Positions 28,597 to 36,997 of a stretch of DNA of 64,000 bases are shown here, in pieces; within the stretch, counting starts at the first letter, position 1, and each line of letters begins with the position of its first letter. The position numbers were made by a program, and so were the translations under genes. This DNA comes from Pseudomonas sp. S06B 330. GTDB lineage: Bacteria > Pseudomonadota > Gammaproteobacteria > Pseudomonadales > Pseudomonadaceae. Location of the stretch: assembly GCF_002845275.2 (NCBI RefSeq), contig NZ_CP088149.1, positions 1,918,501-1,982,500 of the forward strand, read 5' to 3'. The notes under the pieces are model-generated. The model had not been told where the DNA came from. It saw nothing but the letters and a program-made list of their open reading frames with translations, and ran no database searches.

Positions 28597-28860
28597 TCAG
28601 ATGCCCATGCTTTGCAGGCTCTGAACGATATTGCGCAAGGTGGCGGTCAGGCCCGGGTGATCGACTTCGAAGCGTTCCACGGCCAGATTGACGCCGTCGA
28701 CCAGGTTGTTGTCCTGAGTTGCTGCTTCCAGTTTTATCTGTGCATCGATCTGCTGCATCAATTCCTGCAGGTGTTCACGCTCTTCCAGTGAAAGCGGCGG
28801 ATTTTGCTCCAGTTGCTCGCGCAAGGTATTGAGTTGCTCTTGCAGTTCGCGGGCAGGCAT
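28597..28860 (-). CDS. DUF4404 family protein
   Basis: The 87-residue protein starts MPARELQEQLNTLREQLEQNPPLSLEEREHLQELMQQI, a charged coiled-coil-like helix. It ends with a second amphipathic helix (VDGVNLAVERFEVDHPGLTATLRNIVQSLQSMGI). This is the pattern of DUF4404, a small soluble family common in pseudomonads without a known role. ATG 28860 was chosen because GGGAGATCACCC lies just before it; the longer frame to 28998 lacks family resemblance. It is 124 bp downstream of the HAD-like gene and converges with queF. Confidence 0.82.
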   Translation of the reverse strand: MPARELQEQLNTLREQLEQNPPLSLEEREHLQELMQQIDAQIKLEAATQDNNLVDGVNLAVERFEVDHPGLTATLRNIVQSLQSMGI

Positions 28861-28984
28861 GGGTGATCTCCCTCTATGAATAGGCACAGTCATGGACCCC
28901 GCTAACGGGTGAAAGGTCCATTCCTTGCCTACTAGAGTAATCCACTGAGCGCCGCTTTGCATGACCCGGATCAACAGCCCTGTG

Positions 28985-29530
28985 TCAGGGTTTTTCACCC
29001 TTTAGGCGACGCTGGCTGATATCGGCCAGGCAGTCACCCAGCGCTTCAAGGTGATCGATCACTGAATGCACGCCGAGGGCAAACAGTTGCAGAGTCGCCT
29101 TGCCGCGCTTGCGCTCCTGCTCCTGGGGGCTGTCTGTTTCGTGGCGCACACCGCCGGTGGCTAGGCCGATTGTCCATAGGCCGGCGTTGAGGCCAGATTG
29201 CAGCAACCGTGGTTCTGCGCTGACCAATACGCAACCCTCCAGTTTTACAGTGTTGAGCGCCATCAACGCTTGCCAGCAGGCATCGGGTGCAGGCCATGGT
29301 GTGGCAACACGGTGGGCTTTGAGCCAGGCGGGCAGCGCTGCGGCCAAGTGCTCGGCGTCGGCGCCCGACAACTCATCCAGCCAGGCGCAGGGTACCTGTT
29401 GCTGTTGTAGCCAGGCGAGTGTCTGCAAGGCGCCGGGGGTAGGCCGGGGGGGCGCGAGGTTAGTCTCTGTTTCGACCAGGCAGCCACGCAGACCGAAGAG
29501 CAAAGCAGTAATGGCAGGCGAGTCTGGCAT
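28985..29530 (-). CDS. HAD-like protein with a degenerate first motif
   Basis: The 181-residue protein resembles phosphonatase-type HAD hydrolases. An N-terminal LLFGLRGCLVET stands where DxDGTL-type motif I should be. A small cap-like region follows, then CVLVSAEPRLLQSGLNAGLWTIGLATGG, matching the motif-III/IV area (GDs.. ..A..AG...vGV). C-terminal ALGVHSVIDHLEALGDCLADI resembles the end of PhnX-like proteins. The nucleophilic aspartate is replaced by glycine and no DD metal pair is evident, so phosphatase activity is doubtful. It may have a binding or regulatory role. It stands alone upstream of divergent mlaA. Confidence 0.72.
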   Translation of the reverse strand: MPDSPAITALLFGLRGCLVETETNLAPPRPTPGALQTLAWLQQQQVPCAWLDELSGADAEHLAAALPAWLKAHRVATPWPAPDACWQALMALNTVKLEGCVLVSAEPRLLQSGLNAGLWTIGLATGGVRHETDSPQEQERKRGKATLQLFALGVHSVIDHLEALGDCLADISQRRLKGEKP

Positions 29531-29726
29531 GGCAGCGTCCCTGAAATAGCCTGAAGGCTACGCTGGCTTTGTTACGCTGCGGTTACGCCAATCGATCACA
29601 TTTGTTCACAAAATCATGACCTCTGTTGTGTCAGGCTGTTTATCAGAGAAAGACCCTTTTATACTTGTTCCTTTTTTAGCGTAGGACGCATCGCGTTCGG
29701 CGCAGTGACTGTCGAGGAGTAACTCT

Positions 29727-30434
29727 ATGCGTAGGAGCGGTACAGGCGTGATCAATCGGATGACCCGGGCCTGTGTCTGTGCCAGCCTGCTGCTGGCGCC
29801 TTTGGTCGCAGCCCAGGCGGCGACCGAGGAAGATCCATGGGAGAGCATCAACCGGCCGATCTTTACCTTCAACGACACTGTCGACACTTACGCGCTTAAG
29901 CCATTGGCCAAGGGTTATCAGGCGGTCACCCCGCAGTTTCTGGAAGACGGCATTCACAATATCTTCCTCAACCTGGGTGATGTGACCAACCTGGCCAACA
30001 ACATCCTGCAGCTCAAGCCGCATGCCGCCGGAGTCGATACCGCGCGCCTGATCGTCAACACCACCTTTGGTCTGGGCGGTTTCTTTGATGTTGGCACCAA
30101 GATGGGCCTGCAGCGTAACGATGAAGACTTCGGTCAGACCCTGGGTTACTGGGGCGTAGGCAGTGGTCCGTACGTGATGCTGCCGTTGCTGGGCCCAAGT
30201 ACGGTGCGTGACGCCGTCGCCAAGTACCCGGACACCTATACCGAACCCTACCGCTACATTGACCATGTGCCGACTCGCAACAGCGCGATTGCCGTGGATG
30301 TCGTCGATACCCGTGCCAGCCTGCTGTCGGCAGAAAAGCTGATTCGCGGCGACAAATACACCTTCATTCGCAATGCGTACCTGCAAAACCGCGAGTACAA
30401 GGTCAAGGATGGCGAAGTCGTCGACGACTTTTAA
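29727..30434 (+). CDS. mlaA: MlaA/VacJ family phospholipid-transport outer-membrane protein
   Basis: The 235-residue protein belongs to the MlaA/VacJ family, which removes misplaced phospholipids from the outer leaflet of the outer membrane together with a porin and passes them to MlaC. The family opening EEDPWESINRPIFTFNDTVDTYALKPLAKGY and the amphipathic FLNLGDVTNLANNILQL are clear, as is FGQTLGYWGVGSGPYVMLPLLGPS. A Sec signal peptide (RACVCASLLLAPLVAAQAA) is present, but no lipobox cysteine sits at the cleavage point, unlike enterobacterial MlaA. ATG 29727 has GGAG 8 nt upstream. It is followed by a terminator. Confidence 0.92.
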   Translation: MRRSGTGVINRMTRACVCASLLLAPLVAAQAATEEDPWESINRPIFTFNDTVDTYALKPLAKGYQAVTPQFLEDGIHNIFLNLGDVTNLANNILQLKPHAAGVDTARLIVNTTFGLGGFFDVGTKMGLQRNDEDFGQTLGYWGVGSGPYVMLPLLGPSTVRDAVAKYPDTYTEPYRYIDHVPTRNSAIAVDVVDTRASLLSAEKLIRGDKYTFIRNAYLQNREYKVKDGEVVDDF

Positions 30435-30449
30435 ATCATTGCAGCAACG

Positions 30450-30478
30450 AAAAGGCGGCCTTGGAGCCGCCTTTTTTC
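30450..30478 (+). terminator. Rho-independent terminator of mlaA
   Basis: AAAGGCGGC and GCCGCCTTT form a 9-bp stem with loop CTTGGA, followed by TTTT, 16 bp after the mlaA stop. Confidence 0.93.
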
Positions 30479-30750
30479 ATGGCTGCATCCTTTCATTGAG
30501 TTGCACATCAAGGGGTTTTTATAACTCCCGGCTCTTTACCGTGCAAAGAGACACTGCGAGCATCGGCGTACCCTTGAAACCCCCGGCGGATGGGAGTACC
30601 GTCTGCGCCTTACAGGGCACCTCTGCTCGTTGCCGGACAACCTGTCTTGTCCTACAACGGATGGCCGAGTGGCTAGAAGCGAATCCAGTACGTGTGCTCA
30701 TGCCTTGTCGAGCCACTTACGCCAACCTAATTCTGGCGCCGTTTGCCCAC
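30479..30750 (+). other. Leader region upstream of rssB
   Basis: About 270 bp separate the mlaA terminator from the rssB ATG. The rssB frame stays open back to 30373 but no family-like residues are encoded there. No clear ribosome site precedes ATG 30751; ATG 30661 has a weak AACGG upstream. No RNA gene or known regulatory motif was recognised. Confidence 0.4.
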
Positions 30751-31935
30751 ATGCAGAAAACCAGTGCAACGCTGCTGATAATCGATGACGACGATGTCGT
30801 ACGTGCGAGTCTTGCCGCTTACCTTGAAGACAGTGGTTTCAGTGTCCTGCAAGCGAGTAATGGCCAGCAGGGCCTCCAGGTCTTCGAACAGGAACAGCCT
30901 GATCTTGTGATCTGCGATCTGCGCATGCCGCAAATGGGCGGGCTGGAGTTGATCCGCCAGGTCACCGAGCGCGCGCCTGAGTTGCCGGTGATTGTCGTTT
31001 CCGGTGCCGGGGTGATGAACGATGCGGTGGAAGCGTTACGCCTGGGTGCTGCCGATTACTTGATCAAGCCCCTGGAAGACCTTGCGGTGCTGGAGCATTC
31101 GGTCCGCCGAGCCCTGGACAGGGCGCGCCTGCTGGTGGAAAACCAGCGCTACCGGGAAAAGCTCGAAACCGCCAACCGCGAACTGGAGGCCAGTCTGCAC
31201 CTGTTGCAGGAAGACCAGACCGCCGGGCGCCAAGTGCAGATGAACATGCTGCCGGAAAGCCCCTGGGTGGCCGGTGAGCTGTCATTTGAGCACCAGATCA
31301 TTCCATCGCTGTATCTGTCGGGTGACTTTACCGACTATTTCCGGGTCGACGAGCGACGCATTGCCTTTTACCTGGCAGACGTGTCCGGTCACGGTGCCTC
31401 TTCGGCGTTTGTCACTGTGCTGTTGAAGTTCATGACCACCCGGCTGTTGTTCGAATTCAAGCGCAATTCAAGGCTGCGCGACTTCAAGCCTTCAGAAGTC
31501 CTTGGGCACATCAACCGCGGCCTGATCAACTGCAAGCTGGGCAAGCATGTGACCATGGTGGGCGGGGTGATTGATGAAGACACCGGGCTGATGACCTACA
31601 GCATTGGCGGCCACTTGCCACTACCTGTGCTCTATACCCCGGGCCAGAGCCGCTATCTGGAAGGACGCGGGTTACCGGTCGGACTGTTTGAAGAGGCGAC
31701 ATACCAGGACTATGTCCTGGAATTGCCCGAGCAGTTCAGCCTGACCTTGCTCTCTGATGGCATTCTGGACCTTTTGCCAGGGGACACACTCAAAGATAAA
31801 GAGGCGGCCTTGCCGGAAATCGTCAAGGCTGCGGGTGGTAGCCTGGATGGGCTGCGCCAACGATTCGGATTAGCTACGCTTGGGGAGATGCCGGATGATA
31901 TCGCCCTATTGGTGTTGAGCAGGAACCTTCAATGA
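30751..31935 (+). CDS. rssB: Response regulator with PP2C phosphatase domain, RssB
   Basis: The 394-residue protein has an N-terminal receiver (LLIIDDDDVVRASL; phospho-acceptor aspartate in PDLVICDLRMPQMGG; lysine in DYLIKPLEDL). A coiled-coil linker spans about residues 120–150, and a C-terminal SpoIIE-type PP2C phosphatase follows (FYLADVSGHGASSAFVTVLL; GGVIDEDTGLMTYSIGGHLP; LTLLSDGILDLLPGD). Pseudomonas RssB is of this architecture and helps control RpoS by acting on a STAS antagonist. The downstream gene encodes exactly such an antagonist and overlaps by 4 bp. Start 30751 is the family-typical one, although it lacks a good ribosome site. Confidence 0.9.
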   Translation: MQKTSATLLIIDDDDVVRASLAAYLEDSGFSVLQASNGQQGLQVFEQEQPDLVICDLRMPQMGGLELIRQVTERAPELPVIVVSGAGVMNDAVEALRLGAADYLIKPLEDLAVLEHSVRRALDRARLLVENQRYREKLETANRELEASLHLLQEDQTAGRQVQMNMLPESPWVAGELSFEHQIIPSLYLSGDFTDYFRVDERRIAFYLADVSGHGASSAFVTVLLKFMTTRLLFEFKRNSRLRDFKPSEVLGHINRGLINCKLGKHVTMVGGVIDEDTGLMTYSIGGHLPLPVLYTPGQSRYLEGRGLPVGLFEEATYQDYVLELPEQFSLTLLSDGILDLLPGDTLKDKEAALPEIVKAAGGSLDGLRQRFGLATLGEMPDDIALLVLSRNLQ

Positions 31936-32414
31936 GTACGGGAAGAATCCAGTTCGCCGAACAGAGCGGCACCTTCGTTCTGAAGTTTGTCGGCGAAGTG
32001 CGCCTGACCTTGTGTTCAGCGCTGGATGCGACGATTGAGAAGATCTTCACGGCGCTGAATTTCTCGGCGATCGTCATCGATCTGACTGAAACCGAAAGCA
32101 TCGACAGCACCACCTTGGGCTTGCTGGCCAAACTCTCGATCCTGTCGCGGCAGAAAGTCGGCCTGCTGCCGACCGTGGTGACCGTCAACCCGGATATTTC
32201 GCGGCTGCTGCAGTCGATGGGCTTCGATCAGGTGTTCAACATCGTTGATCGGCCGATTCCGTGTCCCGAGTGTCTGACCGACTTGCCTTCTCAGGACCAG
32301 AGCGAAGATATTGTGCGGTCCAAAGTACTGGAGGCGCACAAAATTCTCATGGGCCTGAACGACTCCAACCGTGAAGCCTTCCACGACCTGGTCAACGCCC
32401 TCGAGCGTACCTGA
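31932..32414 (+). CDS. rssC: STAS-domain anti-sigma factor antagonist RssC
   Basis: The 160-residue protein has a STAS domain at residues 5–105 (GTFVLKFVGEVRLTLCSALDATIEK; the phospho-acceptor region DLTETESIDSTTLGLLAKL, where Ser is the expected phosphorylation site). A C-terminal extension of about 50 residues contains a CPECL pair of cysteines and a helical end. Its ATGA overlap with rssB indicates coupled translation. The upstream PP2C domain of RssB is the expected phosphatase for it, a partner-switching arrangement. The function name follows Pseudomonas usage; target sigma or anti-sigma factor is not encoded nearby. Confidence 0.88.
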   Translation: MSTGRIQFAEQSGTFVLKFVGEVRLTLCSALDATIEKIFTALNFSAIVIDLTETESIDSTTLGLLAKLSILSRQKVGLLPTVVTVNPDISRLLQSMGFDQVFNIVDRPIPCPECLTDLPSQDQSEDIVRSKVLEAHKILMGLNDSNREAFHDLVNALERT

Positions 32415-32422
32415 CCTGCGCA

Positions 32423-32442
32423 CAGGCGCCGTGGGGCGCCTG
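32423..32442. terminator. Hairpin between convergent rssC and phosphatase genes
   Basis: CAGGCGCC and GGCGCCTG form a perfect 8-bp stem with loop GTGG. Only a weak T-rich tail follows, so termination is inferred mainly from position. Confidence 0.6.
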
Positions 32443-32453
32443 CTTCTGCTAAT

Positions 32454-34358
32454 TTAATCGCTCACTCTGGGTGGAAATTCCGTCGGTTCCGCGCCGTTGG
32501 CGTTGAGCTGGAAAATCCGCTGTGGCTGGCCTTGCTCATTGAAAAACACTTGGCCCAGGCCGGCGCTGTTCCATAGGCGCTCGCCGGCCTTGCTGTGGCT
32601 GGGCGTGCGCGGAATCACTTCCATCTGGCGGCGCTTGGTCAACCAGTTCAGGGGGGAGCGCGGCGAATAAAGCCAGCGATTGAGGCGGTCGAATACGTCC
32701 AGCAGGCGCCGCGGAAACTCGTTCTTGATCCCGCTGCTGGTGATTTGCCATAAGTGCGGGCTGCGCTGTCGATGGCGGATCAACACTTCGTAGACGAACG
32801 AGTAATGCACGTCGCCGGAGAGAATCACGTAATGCCCTGGCGTGCGTGAGTGACGGAAGATGTTCAGGATGACCTGAGCCGCCCCACGGTGAGCCATCCA
32901 GTTTTCGGCATCGACCAGCAACGGATATCCCAGCCAACTGAACACCCGCTGCACCGTTTCGATCAATTTGACCCCGAAGATCGGTGCCGGCGAGACGATG
33001 ACGGCCGAGGGGTGATCGAGCAGGGCCTGTTGCAGTTCGCTCAGGGCTTCCCAGTCGAGCAGGCCCGAGGGTCTTTTCAGGTTGCTTTCGCTGCGCCAGC
33101 GCCGGGTACGGGTGTCGAGCACCAGCAGTGGCGGGTTGCTCGGCAGCACGAATTGCCAACCCTGAAAACGCAGCACCTCTTCGATCAGGGTGTCCTGTAG
33201 CGCTGCATCCAGGTGTTGGTCATCCACGGCGCTCTGGTTCAGCGCCTGGCACTTGCCAATCAGCGCATTGCAGGCGTCCGGGTCGTTACCCCAGCCCTGG
33301 CACAGCAGGTATGCAAGCAGGGCATTGCCGATGATGCGTTTGGAAAAAGGGTGCCCGTAGGCGGTTTCTTCCCATTGTGCAGACAAGTTCCAGTCATCGG
33401 TGATGTCATGGTCATCAAAGATCATCAGGCTCGGCAGGTGCGCCAGCACTCGCGCAACGCCGCTCAGACCACTGGTGAACGCGCGGATGGTCTTGTATTC
33501 CTGCTGGTAGCGCGCTTGCTGCTGGACAGTCAGCCCAGATGGCATCTGTGGATCGATCAAGGTCCAGGGCACGGGCGACCAGACCAGCAGGTACATGGCC
33601 ATCACCTCGGCAAACGTCACCAGGTGATTATCGGCATTGCTGCTGGTGAAGATTGGCTTGCGCGCACCGCCGAAGAAGCGCTCGCGCAGGGTTTCGTTGC
33701 TCTCCAGTGCCGGCAGCAGGTCAGCGCGGTGGTAGTAGCTGGCGGGGTGCTGGTAGAGCGCGGCGCTGTCATCGACCACCGCACCTTGCAGGTGTTCGTC
33801 ATACAGCCCCAGACGCTCGATCAGCGCATGGATTGCCCGTAGCATCGGCCCGGCCACATCGTCGGCGTATACCTGGTCGCCATTCATCAACAACAGAGCC
33901 GGGCGCGCCGTGGGATCAGGGCAGCCGATCAACAGTTGGTCAGCACACAGCAACCCGTCAGCGGCAGGGTGATGTGGCTTGCGACACGACCCGTGAAGCA
34001 ATTGCTGCAGGCGGGAATGCACAACGAAGTTGGGCAGCCGGGCGCCGTCGTAGAGCAGGTGCGGGGCCCATTGTGCAATGCCTTGCTCACCCTCGGCAGT
34101 GCGCAGAATCAGGTCGTAGTCGATCTGCACATCGCAGGGCAGCGGGGTGTCGAGATGAATGTCGATCAGGTGCACGAAGGCATGACGGCCAATGGCGACA
34201 ACCTGGCAATCAAGGGTGGGCGTAATGTCCGGGCAGCTCAGTGACAAGGTCGGTTGCAGCGCTTGCGAACCGACCAGCCAGAACACTATTCGGGTAGGTT
34301 CAAGGCGGCGCAGTAGGGGGCCGGCCAGTACGGCTGGTAATGCGGGGGATTCAGGCAT
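32454..34358 (-). CDS. PhoD-like metallophosphatase family protein
   Basis: The roughly 634-residue protein has the PhoD-like calcineurin-fold core. Metal ligands are visible in LLMNGDQVYADDVAG, in LMIFDDHDITDDWN, and in YVILSGDVHYSFVYEV. There is no signal peptide, whereas classical PhoD is a Tat-exported phosphodiesterase, so this is a cytoplasmic or membrane-associated relative. An N-terminal domain of about 130 residues (LAGPLLRRLEPTRIVFWLVGS) precedes the catalytic part, a layout common in pseudomonads. ATG 34358 was chosen; ATG 34364 and GTG 34376 are also in frame. The substrate is unknown. Confidence 0.82.
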   Translation of the reverse strand: MPESPALPAVLAGPLLRRLEPTRIVFWLVGSQALQPTLSLSCPDITPTLDCQVVAIGRHAFVHLIDIHLDTPLPCDVQIDYDLILRTAEGEQGIAQWAPHLLYDGARLPNFVVHSRLQQLLHGSCRKPHHPAADGLLCADQLLIGCPDPTARPALLLMNGDQVYADDVAGPMLRAIHALIERLGLYDEHLQGAVVDDSAALYQHPASYYHRADLLPALESNETLRERFFGGARKPIFTSSNADNHLVTFAEVMAMYLLVWSPVPWTLIDPQMPSGLTVQQQARYQQEYKTIRAFTSGLSGVARVLAHLPSLMIFDDHDITDDWNLSAQWEETAYGHPFSKRIIGNALLAYLLCQGWGNDPDACNALIGKCQALNQSAVDDQHLDAALQDTLIEEVLRFQGWQFVLPSNPPLLVLDTRTRRWRSESNLKRPSGLLDWEALSELQQALLDHPSAVIVSPAPIFGVKLIETVQRVFSWLGYPLLVDAENWMAHRGAAQVILNIFRHSRTPGHYVILSGDVHYSFVYEVLIRHRQRSPHLWQITSSGIKNEFPRRLLDVFDRLNRWLYSPRSPLNWLTKRRQMEVIPRTPSHSKAGERLWNSAGLGQVFFNEQGQPQRIFQLNANGAEPTEFPPRVSD

Positions 34359-34451
34359 CAACATCTCTGAAAACACAGTCGAAGCTGTGGGTGGCGGTGA
34401 AGAGCGGCATAGTGAAGGCAGTTGCGCCCCTATGGCGAGCGCTATCGATTC

Positions 34452-34565
34452 GTGGCCGCTGCCGCCAGGCTGCGATCGGGCGTGAAACGGCCGCCCGTCA
34501 GGCTGTTCAAGGTGACTGGATGGCGGCTGCTTCGCAGCCGATCGCAGCCTGGCGGCAGCGGCTAC
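34452..34565. repeat. Inverted pair of REP sequences (second copy)
   Basis: Positions 34452–34478 and 34539–34565 are 27-bp inverted copies with a single mismatch. They are the same element as at 9311–9422, including the inner hairpin (GGCTGCTTCGCAGCC). They lie between the phosphatase start and the end of tal. Confidence 0.9.
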
Positions 34566-34598
34566 ATTCCTCAGTGAAGAGGTAAACGTAGTTTGGTA

Positions 34599-35525
34599 TC
34601 AAGCCTTTGCTGCCAGCAACGCCTCAAGCTTCTCCTGATCCCGGGCAAACTGACGAATACCTTCAGCCAGTTTCTCGGTGGCCATGGCATCTTCATTGGA
34701 GGCCCAGCGGAATTGCGCTTCGGTCAACGTTTGACGGGCTTCGCCCGGGTTGCCCGGCTTGAGGATACGCGGCAGTTCGCCTTGGTCATCGCTCAGTTGC
34801 TGCAGCAGCTCGGGGCTAATGGTCAGACGGTCGCAGCCAGCCAGTTGCTCGATCTGGCCAATGTTGCGGAAGCTCGCCCCCATGACCACGGTGTTGTAGC
34901 CGTTGGCCTTGTAGTAGTTGTAGATCCGTGTGACCGATTGCACGCCCGGGTCTTCGGCGCCGACGTAGTCTGTGCCAGTGGATTTTTTGTACCAGTCGTA
35001 GATCCGGCCTACAAACGGCGAAATCAGGAACACTCCGGCATCGGCACAGGCCTGGGCCTGAGCGAAGGAGAACAGCAGGGTCAGGTTGGTCTGGATGCCT
35101 TCCTTCTCCAGGACTTCGGCGGCGCGGATCCCTTCCCAGGTCGAGGCCAGCTTGATCAGCACGCGGTCGCGGCCGATGCCGGCTTTTTCGTACAACCCGA
35201 TCAATTGCCGGGCCTTGGCCAGCAGCGCAGGTTGATCAAAGGACAGCCGGGCATCAACCTCGGTAGAAATACGCCCTGGAATCACCTTGAGGATGCCAGC
35301 GCCAACCGCTACGGCGAAGGTGTCACAGGCCAGGCCGACATCACCCTTGCTGTGTTCGACCGACTGCTGGAGCAAGTCGGCATAACCGGGCATGGCTGCC
35401 GCCTTGAGCAGCAGCGACGGATTGGTGGTGGCATCGACCGGTTTCAGGCGGCTGATGGCATCGATATCACCAGTGTCGGCAACCACAGTGGTGAACTGCT
35501 TGAGTTGTTCCAGCTTGGAAGTCAT
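34599..35525 (-). CDS. tal: Transaldolase
   Basis: The 308-residue enzyme transfers a dihydroxyacetone unit between sedoheptulose 7-phosphate and glyceraldehyde 3-phosphate in the non-oxidative pentose phosphate pathway. The Schiff-base lysine lies in [18 protein letters not shown], and the opening [30 protein letters not shown] and [15 protein letters not shown] are transaldolase signatures. ATG 35525 gives the standard start [10 protein letters not shown]. It stands between a REP pair and dusA, with the same orientation as dusA and about 125 bp downstream of it. Confidence 0.97.
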   Translation of the reverse strand: MTSKLEQLKQFTTVVADTGDIDAISRLKPVDATTNPSLLLKAAAMPGYADLLQQSVEHSKGDVGLACDTFAVAVGAGILKVIPGRISTEVDARLSFDQPALLAKARQLIGLYEKAGIGRDRVLIKLASTWEGIRAAEVLEKEGIQTNLTLLFSFAQAQACADAGVFLISPFVGRIYDWYKKSTGTDYVGAEDPGVQSVTRIYNYYKANGYNTVVMGASFRNIGQIEQLAGCDRLTISPELLQQLSDDQGELPRILKPGNPGEARQTLTEAQFRWASNEDAMATEKLAEGIRQFARDQEKLEALLAAKA

Positions 35526-35649
35526 GGGCGTGCTCTGTCCTGTGCAATAGATCGACATTACCCGAGCGTTGCCAGCCGCTCAAGGGCTGACTGGCAGGCG
35601 GGGCAACGGGATACCTCTTCGAGTGTCCAAGTGCGCACAGGTTCCGACG

Positions 35650-36660
35650 CTAGCGCCCTTGCAGCAGCTCCCCGGCCTGATCGAGCAGGGCCAGCGGATC
35701 GTTACTCTTGTGGATGTCCACCGAGAGCAACTGCCGGAATTTACGCGCCCCCGGGAACCCCTGGCCGAGGCCGAGGATATGTCGGGTTACGTGGTGCATG
35801 ACACCGCCTGCGGCCAGGTGCGCGGCGATATACGGCCGCAACTTGGCCAGCGCCTCACTGCGGCTGATGACGGGTGCGGTGCTGCCGAACAGTTGCTGGT
35901 CGACCTCGGCCAGCACATAGGGATTGTGGTACGCCTCGCGTCCCAGCATCACCCCATCGAAGGTCTGCAGGTGTTCCTGACACTCCGCGAGGGTTTTGAT
36001 GCCACCATTGAGGACAATCTCCAACTCGGGGAAATCGCTCTTCAACTGCGCCGCCACGTCATAGCGTAGCGGTGGAATCTCGCGGTTTTCCTTCGGCGAC
36101 AAGCCTTCCAGAATGGCAATGCGTGCATGCACGGTGAAACTGCGGCAGCCGGCATCACGGACCTGGCCGACGAAATCGCACAACTGGGCATAGCTGTCGC
36201 GGCCATTGATACCGATACGGTGCTTGACCGTCACCGGAATCTGCACAGCATCTTGCATAGCCTTGACGCAATCACCGACCAGCGCTGGGTGGCCCATCAG
36301 GCAGGCGCCGATCATATTGTTCTGCACCCGGTCGCTTGGGCAGCCGACGTTGAGATTGACCTCATCGTAGCCGGCGTTCTGAGCCAGCTTGGCACACGCG
36401 GCCAGATCCGCCGGCACGCTGCCACCCAGTTGCAAGGCCAGTGGATGCTCGGCCTCGTCGTGGCGCAGGAAGCGTTCGGCGTCGCCGTGGAGCAGGGCGC
36501 CGGTGGTGACCATTTCGGTGTAGAGCAGGGCGTTGCTGGAGAGCAGGCGCAGGAAGAACCGGCAGTGGCGGTCCGTCCAGTCCATCATGGGGGCAACGCT
36601 GAAGCGGCGAGACGGCTCAGGGTGCGGGTTTACTGGGCTTGCAGCGGATTCTAGGGGCAT
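35650..36660 (-). CDS. dusA: tRNA-dihydrouridine(20/20a) synthase DusA
   Basis: The 336-residue flavoenzyme reduces uridine 20/20a in the D-loop of tRNA. Landmarks: RFSVAPMMDWTDRHCRFFLRLL near the start (FMN site), the catalytic cysteine in EVNLNVGCPSDRVQ, VTVKHRIGINGRDSY, and FTVHARIA. ATG 36660 begins MPLESAASPVNPHPEPSRRF. The first 18 residues are not conserved in the family and could have been replaced by past integration. dusA is a documented integration site for phages and islands, and an integrase remnant starts 104 bp away on the other strand. The enzyme itself appears intact. Confidence 0.95.
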   Translation of the reverse strand: MPLESAASPVNPHPEPSRRFSVAPMMDWTDRHCRFFLRLLSSNALLYTEMVTTGALLHGDAERFLRHDEAEHPLALQLGGSVPADLAACAKLAQNAGYDEVNLNVGCPSDRVQNNMIGACLMGHPALVGDCVKAMQDAVQIPVTVKHRIGINGRDSYAQLCDFVGQVRDAGCRSFTVHARIAILEGLSPKENREIPPLRYDVAAQLKSDFPELEIVLNGGIKTLAECQEHLQTFDGVMLGREAYHNPYVLAEVDQQLFGSTAPVISRSEALAKLRPYIAAHLAAGGVMHHVTRHILGLGQGFPGARKFRQLLSVDIHKSNDPLALLDQAGELLQGR

Positions 36661-36677
36661 TTTCACGTACGCGTTTC

Positions 36678-36759
36678 TGTACCATTTTGGGGCGTTTTCG
36701 GGCGTTTTTTGTGCCTCGGTGGTGCGATGTACCACCGGTAACCTAATTTGTACCACCGG
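36678..36759. repeat. Direct repeats in the dusA–integrase gap
   Basis: TGTACCACCGG occurs at 36728–36738 and again at 36749–36759, exactly 21 bp apart. A shorter TGTACCA is at 36678–36684. GGGCGTTTT is also repeated at 36690 and 36701. Such iterons fit integrase or excisionase arm sites; this is inference from spacing and position. Confidence 0.5.
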
Positions 36760-36764
36760 AATCC

Positions 36765-36925
36765 ATGGCAACGATCAGAGCACGAAAGAAGGCCGACGGA
36801 ACGGTCAGCTACACCGTCCAGATCCGTCTTAAAAACAAGGGTGTCCTAGTCTACCAAGAGTGTCAGGCCTTCGCCCGCAAGCCGACCGCCTGGACCAGGT
36901 TTAAACGACGAGAGATCCCTCGTCG
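36765..36925 (+). pseudogene. Truncated phage-type integrase, N-terminal remnant
   Basis: The frame starts MATIRARKKADGTVSYTVQI, followed by RLKNKGVLVYQECQAFARK. This is the typical N-terminal arm-binding beta-domain of tyrosine integrases of the family found beside dusA. Similarity fades after KRRE at about codon 50, and the frame stops at 36971 within the terminator of the next gene. A complete integrase would need some 300 more residues with the R-H-R-Y catalytic set, none of which is present. It starts 104 bp from dusA and is transcribed away from it, as expected for an element integrated at dusA. A 7-bp hairpin (36906–36925) sits at the break. Confidence 0.72.
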
Positions 36926-36935
36926 AGCCAACATG

Positions 36936-36966
36936 AAAAACGCCCATTCCATCCAGAATGGGCGTT
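36936..36966 (-). terminator. Rho-independent terminator of the lactate oxidase-like gene
   Basis: AACGCCCATTC and GAATGGGCGTT form a perfect 11-bp stem. Read on the minus strand, it is followed by a T-run (A-run at 36936–36940), 32 bp after the stop of the leftward gene. Confidence 0.9.
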
Positions 36967-36997
36967 CGTAGGTATCGCTCCAATCAGCTTTCGCCGA

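Noticed and set aside
30660..30725. A tRNA-like stretch (TGGCCGAGTGGCTAGAAGCG)
   Set aside because: It resembles the D-arm of Ser/Leu tRNAs, but no matching acceptor stem, anticodon arm or T-arm (GTTCGA) could be found around it.
36765..36971. The 68-codon frame as an intact small gene
   Set aside because: Its first 50 codons match only the start of an integrase, and its end runs into the terminator of the neighbouring gene.
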